Source: Lineus longissimus
Lineage: Eukaryota; Nemertea; Pilidiophora; Heteronemertea; Lineidae
Direction: 5' to 3'
Length of the DNA: 64,000 nt
Assembly: GCF_910592395.1 (NCBI RefSeq)
Contig: NC_088324.1
Coordinates: forward strand, 4,988,953 to 5,052,952
Shown: one piece after another, positions 1 to 10,544 of the stretch
How positions within the stretch are numbered: position 1 is the first letter of the stretch
Layout of the letters: each line of letters begins with the position of its first letter
Translations under genes and position numbers: made by a program
The notes under the pieces: model-generated
The model's input: only the letters and a program-made list of their open reading frames with translations
Database searches by the model: none
What the model was told of the DNA's origin: nothing

Positions 1-340
1 ATTCCATTTTCCTCAACATTCTGAGCTACGTCATCCCTAAAATTCGCCACAAGTTGCCCAGCGTTTTCTGGTATTTTTTGCGAATCTTTGCATTGCTTCC
101 TGAAGCTAAAGCCATTTCTTGTTAAAACTCCGCTCAGCCATCCTTTGCTTGCTCTGAACTCAACCAGTTGAGGCGTACTATCCCGGTACTCTTGCTGCCG
201 CGCTGCTGGAAGCTCTGCCCACCATTGATTGAAAAACCGTTGTCCCTTCTCCATCAAGTCTTCACCGGAAACGGGTACTCCCTGCTACCGCCTAGTCTCT
301 GCCCACTCTCGTACGTGTCTGTCCACCTCGGGCCAATACG
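1..340 (-). pseudogene. pogo/Tigger-type transposase, exon 2 (CENP-B HTH), interrupted
   Basis: A TTCTTTCAG acceptor at 341-343 opens an exon whose two first bases complete the split codon of the exon at 463-775. The reading starts YWPEVDRHVREWAETRR and then meets a TAG stop at 285-287. It resumes in the same frame with QGVPVSGEDLMEKGQRFFN, then EFRASKGWLSGVLTRNGFSF and an RKQC segment. Tryptophan spacing and the ASKGWL motif match the second DNA-binding domain (Tc5/CENP-B HTH) of pogo-superfamily transposases. The stop sits where a Gln codon (CAG to TAG) would fit. The DDE catalytic domain would lie beyond the left edge. This is a decayed transposon, not a host CENP-B-like gene, though a domesticated copy cannot be excluded from half a protein. 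Confidence 0.7.
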
Positions 341-462
341 CTGAAAGAATAAAGAGTACTAATTTTCCAAAAAAAACTAATGCTTCCGAATTCTAAATTT
401 TACATAACCACACTCCTCTGTGAGAGACTAGTTTTGGCATTTTCATCGAAGGTAACACTCAC

Positions 463-775
463 CAATCCCTCTCTCTCTTTGTCTCTGCATGTGGCTCTGC
501 CTTGTCGTGGCTACCCGATGTCTATCTCGGAGATCTTCCTCGTTAAGCCATCGGCGCATAGTTGTTGCAGGGATGCTGTGAGCTCTTGCAAACTCTACCG
601 CAGTCACGCCGCGAGGAACCCTGATGTTTTCATTTTGGTAATCATCGATTAGACGAATTTTTTCTTGAATTGAGTATGACCTATGGCGGCGAGAATATTG
701 TGCCGCGGCAAAAACTTCATCATCATCCTCAGGTTCAGGATCAGCATCACCAACAGCGTCACCTCCGTTTTCCAT
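463..775 (-). pseudogene. pogo/Tigger-type transposase, exon 1 (DNA-binding N-terminus)
   Basis: The minus-strand reading from ATG 775 gives an acidic N-terminus (MENGGDAVGDAD...), then a helix-turn-helix of the kind seen at the N-terminus of CENP-B/pogo/Tigger proteins (SIQEKIRLIDDY, then EFARAHSIPATTMRRWL). The frame is open further upstream to 865, but that extension looks like a chance signal-peptide-like stretch, so the Met at 775 is preferred. The exon ends at 463 before a GTGAGT donor, leaving one base over. This joins in phase with the exon ending at 340. Pogo-type transposases bind their element's ends through this region. The copy is not functional because the next exon carries a stop. 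Confidence 0.7.
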
Positions 776-865
776 AGAAAAGGCCAAGTGTGCCAGGAGG
801 CAAAAAACACAGATTACTTTCTTCAGATTCATGGTACAGTACATGTACTTCACGAAGAGTCGCAT

Positions 866-1560
866 GGCATACAGTTTGGCTTTAAATTTTTCCCTTTAAA
901 ATTACGTGACACTAACTTCATTACCTTATCGATTTTTATTTACAAAAGGTGAATAGCCAGTACCCCTAGTTTTACGCACTCGGCCTGGTTATTCCAGTGC
1001 ATTCAAATACCGGCCCATAACATGAACATTCATAGATCTTCTGTATTGCCGGTTTCGCGCCACGACCGCTTATCGCAAACTTTACAGTATGTTGTGAATC
1101 GCCGGCGCTAATGTCTCAGAGAAATATGGGAATTTCTTATGAAAATTTAATGCAATTGGCATGGTAGGAGAGGCGATTTCGTTACTGCGCGTTCGCGTAA
1201 GAATAGCCCGCAAGAAAAAGTTTACGGTCACGCACCTCCAAAAAAACCGTTTTATAAATAATCAATGCTGCAATTACGCATGGAAATAGTCATGCGTCAT
1301 ATATTATGGACAAGGTGGAATGATGGTCAAACTCACTGCAATGGCTTAGTAACTATCTAACCGGGTACAGACATCGATCGAAGCTGTATATTGGAAATTA
1401 TGTCAGCAGGAATTGAACCTCAGCTAACATGATAGTATATGGTTAGGGATCACAGCAGTGTTTTTAGATCTGAACTAGAAAATATCTGCATTGGCCCGGC
1501 AACCAACTTCATCTTAAAATCCATCCTTCATCTATAACAATACTGGAGATATAGTTCGAA
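866..1560. other. No supported feature
   Basis: AT-rich sequence with no convincing ORF, splice-flanked exon or repeat. If the pogo element's outer terminal repeat is here I could not recognise it. Confidence 0.5.
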
Positions 1561-1565
1561 CGTAT

Positions 1566-1880
1566 TTTTCGAGATATGGGCAATAATAGTGTTATTTCAG
1601 CGGCCATTTTGAAATCAAAGATGGCGGCCGGAATTTCGATGGTTGGTTGGGTTCAGATAGCTGGGTTTAGGCGCTGAAATCCATCAATTATCTGCTCTAC
1701 TACTCGAGAAACAGACCGTAATGGGTTTTTTTGGCGGTCATCTTGAAATCCAATATGGCGTCCGTCTGGCCTCGATTTCGATTGTTCCATTCGATTCTCA
1801 GACCCAAAGACCTAGGGGTAGGCATTGGAATTAGATTCCTAACTGCTGTAGATTTTCGAGATATAGGCAAAATTTTGATG
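1566..1880. repeat. Dispersed repeat, two diverged tandem copies (GCGGCCATTTTGAAATC core)
   Basis: Two copies of a ~150-bp unit lie at about 1566-1700 and 1715-1880. Each has a core near GGCGGCCATTTTGAAATC, then AATATGGCGGCC, then GATTTCGATGGTT, then CAGACCCAAA, and ends near TTCGAGATATGGGC. A third copy is at 2935-3135. The ORFs across this stretch are by-products of the repeat. Confidence 0.7.
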
Positions 1881-2934
1881 GGTACAGGCATTGAAAACGC
1901 ATATTTATCTATCATGATACTCGAGATTAAAGAGATTGAGTCGTCTTACAACCGAGAGCAGTAGTGACATCTGTAGCGAAATTACAAACTACTGTGTGAC
2001 GTCACTAGTTCCATATAAGGAAGCTTATTTACATAACTTTACAACTTTTTGTTTACTACGAGGTGAAAATTCGCGAGCAGCACGTGGATCCCCTGGGTAC
2101 TGTCAGCTGTTTCCATTATGGGTTACATAATCGGCTACACAGAGGCCAATCTTCTGGTATATAAATAAAGTCGGCGATGATAGCGGAATGCAGTTAGGAC
2201 ATGTTACATCGTCAATAGTAATAGAAGTGATGTTTTAGCAAAGAAAAGATGGAGAATGCAAAGAATAGTAGTACATATATATGGACTTTGAGTCGGGTGG
2301 GGACGTGGAAACCATGGAAACCAAATAACCTGAGAAAGAGGACTGATTACGATACGAACATGATATATATGGCGATACCAGACAAAACGCCGTGTATGTG
2401 ATGTATGCTTTCATGAGTAACGTTACACATACCTGGGCGCATCAGTTTTCATCGGGATAGCCTACTGTATTTGGCAGCGGAAGGCTAGGCCTTGAAGACT
2501 CCAAAAAAGAACTTAGCAACATCAGATGAATATAGTAGGCCTATCCTCTCTCCTTCGATTCCAACAGTAAGGAACGGCAGTGTAACTTATTCGTCTATCC
2601 GTAAACGAAGAAACTAGACTAGGCAGTTTGTCGCAAAACATCCAATTACATGTAGTACATGTACCTTACGAATCTGCAAGGGGCGCGTTCTCGATAATGT
2701 TGCAAAATGAATGTAAAAATTGGTCGCATTGGTCGTAAATATTGTCTTATTTTTCAAGATGAGAGTATGTTGATGATAAGAAAACGTAAACCAATGACAG
2801 ACCAGTATTTCTTAAACCTTGCAAGTGTTTTGGGGTCCTTGAAACTCCTTATATTTATCAATGAAACCTTATTCCCGCCTAAGGTTTTGACCGGGCCGTC
2901 CAAAACTCCCCATTTTTTTAGCGGGCCCTTCCCT

Positions 2935-3135
2935 TTAAGGTAAAAACTTATTTTTGGGCGGCCATTTTGAAATCCAATATGGCGGCCACCTCGCCTCGAT
3001 TTCGATGGTTTCATTCGACAGACCCAAAAACCTGCGAATAGGTGTTAAAATTAAATTCCTAGCTGCAGTAAAATTCGAGATATGAGCGAAAAGTGTCATT
3101 TTAGGCGGCCATCAAAGATAGCCGCCGTTATAGCG
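2935..3135. repeat. Third copy of the GGCGGCCATTTTGAAATC repeat
   Basis: The core at 2957-3010 (GGCGGCCATTTTGAAATC, then AATATGGCGGCC, then CTCGATTTCGATGG) is followed by CAGACCCAAAAACCTG and TTCGAGATATGAGC, in the order seen at 1715-1880. A further GGCGGCCATC at 3107 suggests the start of another unit. Same orientation as the first two copies. Confidence 0.7.
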
Positions 3136-3139
3136 TCAC

Positions 3140-3980
3140 AAAAATTTGGCAACAGGCGGTTTTGAACTTCTGACGTCAGCTCAAACCATTTCTGAAATTT
3201 TCATAAACTGTACCCAAAAGACGCATATAAATTACATAAGCCGGCGGACTGATTTACTCGGTTATTTAAAAAAAAACTTTCAAAAAACCTTTTATTTCTA
3301 ACATTTTTGGAAAAAAATCGCCTTAAAATGACAGAGCACACAATTTTAAGATCATTAGTTTTTATTTCATCAAAATCGAACAAGCGATGGTGGAGTTATA
3401 ACAAAATAAATGCAATTTTATGGGACGCACTGTGTAGACAACACAATGGTTTGCCATTCTAACAATAGAACACACCTATTTACGCCTACTGTTTTGATCT
3501 AAGTGCGCTCTCTTAAAATTGCCATATCTAGAGTTATGATTGGTCGACTTTAATGAACTAAGAACCAAGATTCTTAGAACTTGGTGTTTTATCACTCAAA
3601 AGAAAAATACTTTAATAAAAGTCCGAAATAAAAAGTATTTTGTAAGGGTTTTTTAAATGGCCGATTACATAATGAAAAACTTATGCAATCACATTCCTGC
3701 TATAATTTCTCATGAAGTGGGTGTTGATATCACTATGAGCTAGACTGTACATGTACCAGCAGAAGAAATACCTATTGAACAGAAAATTTTCGCGGCATTA
3801 AATCTTCGAGAATGCTGTTCGCGGCAGCTTCTTTCGCGAGTCAAGTGTGCTATTAAAAAAAACAGGTCAATACAAACTGCAAACAAAATGGACTTTAAAC
3901 AGATTTTTGAAACCAAATCGCATGTAATATTCCGCTAACAACCTATTTAGACCAACTTGTGACCTAAAGCCCAAGCACCA
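3140..3980. other. No supported feature
   Basis: AT-rich DNA without a recognisable gene, tRNA-like sequence or repeat. The intervening 1881-2934 stretch also shows nothing I can name. Confidence 0.5.
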
Positions 3981-3982
3981 AG

Positions 3983-4321
3983 ATGCTGAATACAGATGCA
4001 GTTGAGAAAATTTCTCATAACTTATTTCTCATAACTCAGAAGGTGTGTGCGTATGTCCAGGAAAGACCCTTTCTCTGGGACCCGACCAAGACTCAGTACA
4101 AAAATAGAGACCAGCGGACTCATCTGGATTATCAATCAGATGCCTGCATGATCACTGGAACTCTTCCAGCATGCTTCGTACCAAGAAATGGTCCCTACAA
4201 CACACCGTCCCCGGTTACCTCCGCTTCCGCTTTCCTTCAGTGTCAATTAAGGTCGAGATATAGAGGTATTCCCAAAGGCAAGCGCATTCCAAGCTACCCT
4301 TTGGAGTGTAACACATCATAA
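3983..4321 (+). pseudogene. MADF-domain fragment (Harbinger partner protein or host MADF gene)
   Basis: The open frame from ATG 3983 contains VCAYVQERPFLWDPTKTQY followed by KNRDQR, which fits the first helix region of a MADF domain (hydrophobic helix, RPxLWDxxxxxYKNR). A TTCTCATAACTCAG acceptor ends at 4039, exactly before the MADF-like codons, so the real exon may begin at 4040. After about residue 48 the similarity stops, and the remaining frame to 4321 looks non-coding. MADF proteins are the usual second gene of PIF/Harbinger transposons and also occur as host regulators. Being partial and isolated, it is most likely a transposon remnant. Confidence 0.45.
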
Positions 4322-5140
4322 TTATCATAATCATAATCATCCTCAATTATGAATATAATCGCCAACACTCTTTTCGCCGATTTAAGGCAGCTCGAGGAAC
4401 TATGCTATGATACCTGACCGCAAATAGCAACCCTGAAATGTGACAGCGGCCGTCGATGACCTCACGCGTCAAAGCTAAGTGCGTTTCATGCGTTATGCAA
4501 CCTTAGACTGTCCAGTGGTCACAAATTATCCAACATGCAATCTTGTGGTCTGGGATCCTACTGAATTGACCAGTCCGCTACTTCCCACTGATTGTAAATA
4601 TTCAGTCAACTATAAGCCTTGGTTTTCAATGGTCCGCTGACTTGCGCATAATATTTGGAAACACACTCTAGTGGGCTCGTGCTGTAAATAGTAAGCAAAT
4701 CGACGTGAATAATAAAGTTTCAAAATGTCAAGCAGTTTTTCTCCACTTTTATAAAACATTTTTCAAATTTTGAAAATGGAAATGTGCTGTTAACTAACTA
4801 GAGCTTGTCCGTATAACCGCGGATTTTGGGGCTTTCAAGTAGATTTCCCCGAAATTTCCAAAATAGAGAAATTATGTGAAGTAAAAGATATACTTTGTTA
4901 ATTATATGCATGATTAGAATTGTATCTTATAATCGACGGTCATACGGATACGCGCTAGGAATGGCTGCGTCTTTTCCAACGGAGTAGCACATAGCATGTT
5001 GACATAAAATTGATCAAGGTGACTTTTTGACCTTCCCAAAAAGCTCATTTTTCTGGGTAATCCTGCCATTTTTTGAATCATTTTGTTAATGAATAATCAC
5101 GAGTTGAAGTGGGGCAGTTTTGCGCCATGGATGGGTATAG
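4322..5140. other. No supported feature; short ATAATC-type microsatellite at the left end
   Basis: Only a short run of ATAATC/ATCATA units at about 4318-4350 stands out. No gene or element end is recognisable. Confidence 0.5.
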
Positions 5141-5146
5141 CTCGAT

Positions 5147-5389
5147 CTAGAGCAACATCGCCAACATGTCGTCCTCGGAGGAGTCCATAGTCATCGCTGG
5201 AATTTTTGTAAGAGCGCGTGGCATCGTTAATTTCCCGATGTTTTTATATAGAAAATCACTGATAGCATTCGTGGCATAATATGTTGGAGTGCATGTCCCA
5301 CTGTCGAAAGTCGCGAAAATGTCCTGCACGCAAAGACTTTCTTGTTCTACAGTAACTGGGTTGTACACGACTGATCGGAAAATTGTCAT
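5147..5389 (-). pseudogene. Possible truncated Harbinger-type transposase start
   Basis: A minus-strand frame runs from ATG 5389 to a TAG at 5147 and ends MDSSEDDMLAMLL. The acidic-then-hydrophobic pattern resembles the first residues of Harbinger-type transposases, such as the copy at 41649-41878 in this window (MDQEDQIALILL). The position, convergent with the MADF fragment at 4040, is the same gene order as the better preserved element at 60426-61437. The match is about a dozen residues, so this is weak; it could be an ordinary chance ORF. Confidence 0.2.
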
Positions 5390-5404
5390 TTTTAATTGAG
5401 GCAA

Positions 5405-6490
5405 AGGCCATTATGCTGCTATAAAACGTTATTGCCTCATTAGGGCAATACTTAAATGTAATTGTCTAGGTATACAAACTAACTGAATGACTGGACAAGC
5501 ATGCACTGTATTTAGCACGTCATAAATCAGCAAGGAAAACATAATATTTTTGTCTGGTGCCAGGTGTCAATATGGGGGGGGAGGGGGGGGACGAAATGCA
5601 AGGCGTTTTACCCTCAAATTACATAAAAGACCAAATATGCAAATAAGAAGGATATCTAGATGAGGAACGAAACAAGACATACTTAGAAAAATAACCTGTG
5701 GTTCTAAAAGTAATCATATCGTCCTCCATGACACCTAATCAGACATCTGCCATGTCTGCAGGTAACGTGTAATGGACCGTTTTGGACATTGCAATGGTTG
5801 ACAAGTTTATTTCAATTGGCTGCAAAATGAAGGGTAACCAGGAAAAGAACAAAATTGTGACAGATCTATATAATATGGAGAAAAGTTAACGAGTACAAGA
5901 AATAACCATCAACAATCATTAACCCCGTAGTCCGGCGCGTTTTATCCGCCCAATGTATTTTTACATTTCCATGATCACGGCTGTTTAAAGAGGTCAGTGA
6001 CCGACTATTGACGCGTTAAAGGAGTCGCACTCCGATTGTGAAGTATGCACGAAAACAGCATTATCTTTTCTGACATAGCATGAAAGTGATCACAATATTC
6101 CAGTCCACCGGCGCAGGCGCCTCTTTGATTCCCGATGGCAAAATGTAATGAAGGTGATTAACTGATTTAAAAAGCTTTGTAATAAACCATTGACGGTGTT
6201 AAGCAGGAATAAAGGAATGACACCGATAGAGGATCAGTTGGTGTCCTCTCGGAGTAGTTCACCATTGATGATAGGTGACCTGGTATACCATGTGCCAGGT
6301 CAATCATAGGTCCTTTGAGACATATTCACCAACGGACTGAATTTGGGCCATATCTTTGCCCAATACAGGATACTACAAAGTAGCACGTTAACCCTCGATC
6401 CAACAAATTTGTGTATTGTTACATCTTTAACCAATTTTCAATCTAAAGGCAACTTGTGCAGCATTAATGAGGTGCAATTTTCAGTTCAGA
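5405..6490. other. No supported gene; G-rich homopolymer at 5573-5590
   Basis: Contains an interrupted poly-G run near 5575-5590 and otherwise nothing I can assign. Confidence 0.5.
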
Positions 6491-6495
6491 TGGAG

Positions 6496-6567
6496 ATGAG
6501 ATAATCAGCTCTACTTTTTTTAGTTAATTTTATAATCAGCTAAAAAAAGTAGCGCTAATTATCTCAT
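6496..6567. repeat. Hairpin: 27-bp inverted repeat with 18-bp loop
   Basis: The left arm 6496-6522 and right arm 6541-6567 are reverse complements at 25 of 27 positions (outer ends ATGAGATAAT and ATTATCTCAT, inner CTTTTTTTA and TAAAAAAAG). It sits at the edge of the dispersed repeat at 6610-7150. It may be a miniature foldback element or the folded end of that repeat. Confidence 0.75.
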
Positions 6568-6609
6568 GAGCGAGGCAGCATATCAACATATTGCCTATAG
6601 TTTACAAAA

Positions 6610-7150
6610 GAGGTGGCAAATCATCTGATCCATCCGTCCATTGTTTTCGGATAACTCCACCGTTACCTTTCGGCGGAGAACACTGCAACTTTGAGATATG
6701 ATATTTGATATGTCAAAGTTCTGCGTGTGGGTTAGGTTGTTTTCAATTACGTAAATAATTTGCATAATGATTAGCTCTATTGTTTTTTTTTACCTCGTTA
6801 GCTCATAGCTCACATATTATCATTGCTATTGTCACCCGGTTTACAGGGAGGGTGGATCAGACTATTTGCAGCAACTTTATGTCAGGAAAACTTTGACATT
6901 TTTCTTTGTTAATGAGATAATGAAATCTACTGTTTTAGGTAGGTATTAGATGCAAAATAAAACATTTACGCGCGAGTCTTCCATTACGGCTAGGCGGAGA
7001 GCACTTTGCCACTTTCAGGGATGATAGGTGAGATTTTGAAGCTGTGCATTATGGGTTGGATTTTTTAGTTACGTAACTCATTTGCATATTAACAGATTGA
7101 TACCTGCGAAGAAGCATCGAGTTTGGCCCGCAAACACCGGACACCTCTAG
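6610..7150 (+). repeat. Dispersed repeat, two copies (family also at 21400-21720)
   Basis: Two related blocks, about 6640-6895 and 6960-7150, share GGCGGAGA..CACT, a GATATGATAGGTGA-like stretch, TGTGGGTTGGATTTTTT and AGTTACGTAA. The ends CACCGGACACCTCTAG at about 7130-7148 and the segment GGATCAGACTATTTGCAGCA at 6853 both recur in the copy at 21400-21720. Function unknown; probably a non-autonomous transposable element. Confidence 0.65.
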
Positions 7151-7154
7151 TTCA

Positions 7155-10045
7155 TTATTTTGCCTTAGCGTTGTGGGAAACAAATGGTGCATTGTAAGAA
7201 ATACTTAAACAAATACATTCTCCCCTAGTGGACCCCCCCCCCCCCTCCATGCATGACCCAGATGCAAACCCTGAGATCCTGAGCATGAAATACAAAATCC
7301 CCTTTTAAGAATTTTCATAATGCAAGCAAGGATGAGTCCTTGACTCTTTCTAACATATTGACTATGCATTGTAAAGATCTGCCAACACTTCCATCAACTT
7401 AAAAATCACAGAACTAGCCTGCACATGATCTAGATGTCTAGGTCAGTGTAATCATTTCAATTTGGACATTAATTCAGGTGAAAAACTACATTTGACGATT
7501 GCTCCGACTGTGTCAACTACAATAGTTCACAATTCCCACAACATCCACAGTAATAGTTGTTCTGGTACCGACACGCTCAATCATCAATAGGTCGCTAGGT
7601 TTCTCGTGTAATTACACTCAGGTGATTAGTTCTCAAATAGAACACTCCGAATTAGATCAACTGGATTTTTATTTGGGTTTCATTTGTCTAATCTGTGTTT
7701 CTTTCCAAATGGAATCCACCACATAACCACCGTTTCGTGACTCGTCTAACAAACAGTGAATTTAAAAAAACCATAATCGATATGCATCACAATCCGAAAT
7801 ATAGTTGGAAGTTTAAGGAGGGGGTTGTTGCTAGGTATTAGTAAAAGCTGGATGCTGGGTCTTGCATCATTGGATTGCACCGCCTGGATTTAATCAATCT
7901 CGCAGTATGTTCAAGCAGTGGGCCTTTTCGAATTAACGGAACGGATCCGGACTGGAATCTACTAGATTGGAACTCAATACTTATATTAAAAATATTGATA
8001 CGGGTGTATACCACATTCGCTATTTTGTGCATGAGTGGCGGCCCTTGTAGAGAAAGTATGGAACTATATGTACCACAACTCGTGCTGATCTCAGTGTTTC
8101 CTCTCCAAAGTGGAGTATCGTGCTTGAGTGCAGGATTGGGTTGGATTCGATTCTTTGGACTTTTGTTGGGTCGTGGCCGGTGTAATGTTTTTGAGTGTTT
8201 CTGTTTTTGAGTGTTTCCCCTCATTGTTTGGGAATGCTCAAAAATAGATTGACAAGTTTTTCTGTGTATCCCCCCTATTGAAAAGTCGTGGTCTCTATAG
8301 CTGCCTATTGTTTGGAAACACTGACACATGGGAAACAACCACAGATGTTACACCGGTCTAGAAACCTGATCAGGTCACCTTGATCAATGGGGTCACCTCT
8401 CTGGTACAGGAATAAAAACTAGAGAAATTAAAATGAAAAAATCCTAACATCATTCAACCAAAGGCCAAGCAGCGAAGGAGGGCTGCAGCACTAATCAACC
8501 GTGACCAAGCAATACTACATCACCAAGAATATACAATCCAAAACAATGAAGTCCATGGCCACCAAAAACTACACGAAATCCAACAAACTCAAACCCATGA
8601 TACGGCTAATAATAATCAGGCGTCTCAAACTAGAAATTCTCGTATTTTATATATTTAGACAAACGAGGGAAAATTTTGTGAGACGATATCTCGTCGTGTA
8701 CAGAAAACCTACCCAACTGGCGGTAGTGGTAAAGGTTGAATTGAAGACATAACTTAACCGCTGCGTACGAACGTATGTGCTATTTGACATGGACATATTT
8801 CACTGTTACCACCATATATTCGCACCCGAATTGGCCTTTATCAATTGCTACTGGTGGCCTTCCTACCATGACTTGACAGCCATCCATCGAGTGTTAAGAG
8901 GGGAAGCGGTCAATGCTTTTAACTCATTTAGTGAGAAAGAAACAAAGTGATGCCTAATAATTGAACAATGGCACTTATTCAGTATTCATAATTATACTCA
9001 GAAATTGGAATGCATTGCGGCATTATGGTGAACATGATTGAATGAATATAATTTAACGTCTAATAAACGTGCATCATCAACATTTATATCTACCTGATGG
9101 GCCACCGTACACTTTCTAAAATTACTGGCGAATAATGACTGTTCACCGACGGGGAAAATGATTGGCGGAAGATCATCACTTCGTTGGTTGATTCGGTATA
9201 TGCACTAACCCTGTGGGTTTTTTTTATCTTATAGACCTCACTGTCTATGGAAGCTGCGCTGCTAATATATATGTGCCGAGTTTCAAAACTACTGTTTCAA
9301 AACTACCCTTAATCTTCTTTTGACACTGCCATTAATCTGGAGCCAAAATCATAAGCCGTTTCCCAACAATGAAGTCTTGGTCTACTCACCCATACAGCAC
9401 CGGACTATCCGCCTACCATCTGCCGTACATTGTTCAGGGCAGTCAGTATGAGCTTGAAGATACTAGTAACCTCGCCAGAAACCTCTCAGAGGCCAAATGA
9501 AAATCTAAATCTGCGCCGTGGTTGCCGACAGTAAACCCGCTGTACAAGCTTCGAAATGAGAGTGCACATGTCATTTTCAAAGTGCAGACTCTACATGTGT
9601 TCACAGGCCTCATCGAATTGACTGATCTGACAGGAATGTTTTAGCGCGGTTGGCGAGGTGAGCTACGATAGACACGCATATGGGGCATTCAGAATTCCCG
9701 TCGACGCCCCTTGTAGGAGTGTGAATGTGCATTGTTGTAGTTGGAATTAATTTGTGATGTTGTATGTCTTTTTTAGTTTTGGTGTTGTGTTAGTTGCTTG
9801 GTTTAGGGTTTGGTTCTATCAAATTTATTTTGAGATATGAGTGGCGCCTGGGGTATAGGTGTTTGACTCCCTTGAGGGATATAGGATGGTCGAAGGTTGT
9901 GTGCTGCTCTTTTAGTCATGAATTTGCTCATTTCATCTCATCGTTGGACCGGTGGCTGTTCTAGACAACCAGACAGTTTAGTCACGTTGATGAACCGGTT
10001 GTCCTTCCTACAGGGACAGCAACAAGACCAAAAAGTTTTCAGGTT
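7155..10045. other. No supported gene; poly-C run at 7229-7245
   Basis: Nearly 2.9 kb of AT-rich intergenic DNA. Open frames at 7838-8338 (both strands) show no family motif, and the two strands shadow each other. I see no splice-supported exon and no tRNA-like sequence. Confidence 0.5.
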
Positions 10046-10055
10046 ACAGCATTAA

Positions 10056-10327
10056 CTCTTTGGCCTCCATGTCAATTTTCTTTCTTTAAATGCCATCCCT
10101 TTTCGGTGCAAACGAATTTTTAATTGGGTTCAGGCAATTTGCCCTTCCTCGCTCATGCGTGAAAAGCAGGGTCTAAAATTTTGTAAGGGTATGTATTAAA
10201 TCCCTACCTACCAATATCCATGGAAACATTTTCCAAAAATTAAAACAATTAAATTATAAAAAATCCTAATACGGGGGCAATTAATCAAAAGTTATACCGT
10301 TTTAATATTGATGTGGAGGCCAAAGGG
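10056..10327. mobile_element. piggyBac-type MITE with TTAA target duplication
   Basis: The element is bounded by TTAA at 10052-10055 and TTAA at 10328-10331. Its ends are inverted repeats: CTCTTTGGCCTCCATGTCAA on the left, and on the right ATTGATGTGGAGGCCAAAGG (reverse complement CCTTTGGCCTCCACATCAAT). TTAA duplication with ends starting C-C/T-C-T-T-T is characteristic of piggyBac-family elements. At 272 bp with no coding capacity it is a non-autonomous copy that would have been moved by a transposase encoded elsewhere. Confidence 0.75.
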
Positions 10328-10382
10328 TTAACGCTGTAATTAGCAACTTTTGTGGAAGACAAGGCGGATGCCCAACTTAAAT

Positions 10383-10513
10383 ATGCGTGAAAATGGGTGT
10401 GATATTTTGTACAGATATGCACTAAACCCCTACCTACCAATATCCATCGAAAATATTTTCCAAAAATATAAAGTGCTAATTTTGGGGGAATTTATCAAAC
10501 TGTATACTTTTTG
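10383..10513 (+). repeat. Partial direct repeat of the MITE interior
   Basis: This stretch repeats the inner part of the neighbouring MITE (about 10158-10300) in the same order: GCGTGAAAA, TATG.A.TAAA.CCCTACC, TACCAATATCCATSGAAA, ATTTTCCAAAAAT, GGGGGAATT/CAATTTATCAA. It lacks the terminal repeats. Confidence 0.65.
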
Positions 10514-10544
10514 ATTCACCCTGTACATGTATATATAACCCAGG

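Noticed and set aside
7838-8338. Overlapping 166-aa (minus) and 111-aa (plus) ORFs
   Set aside because: No recognisable motif, no splice sites with matching phases, and each is the shadow of the other.
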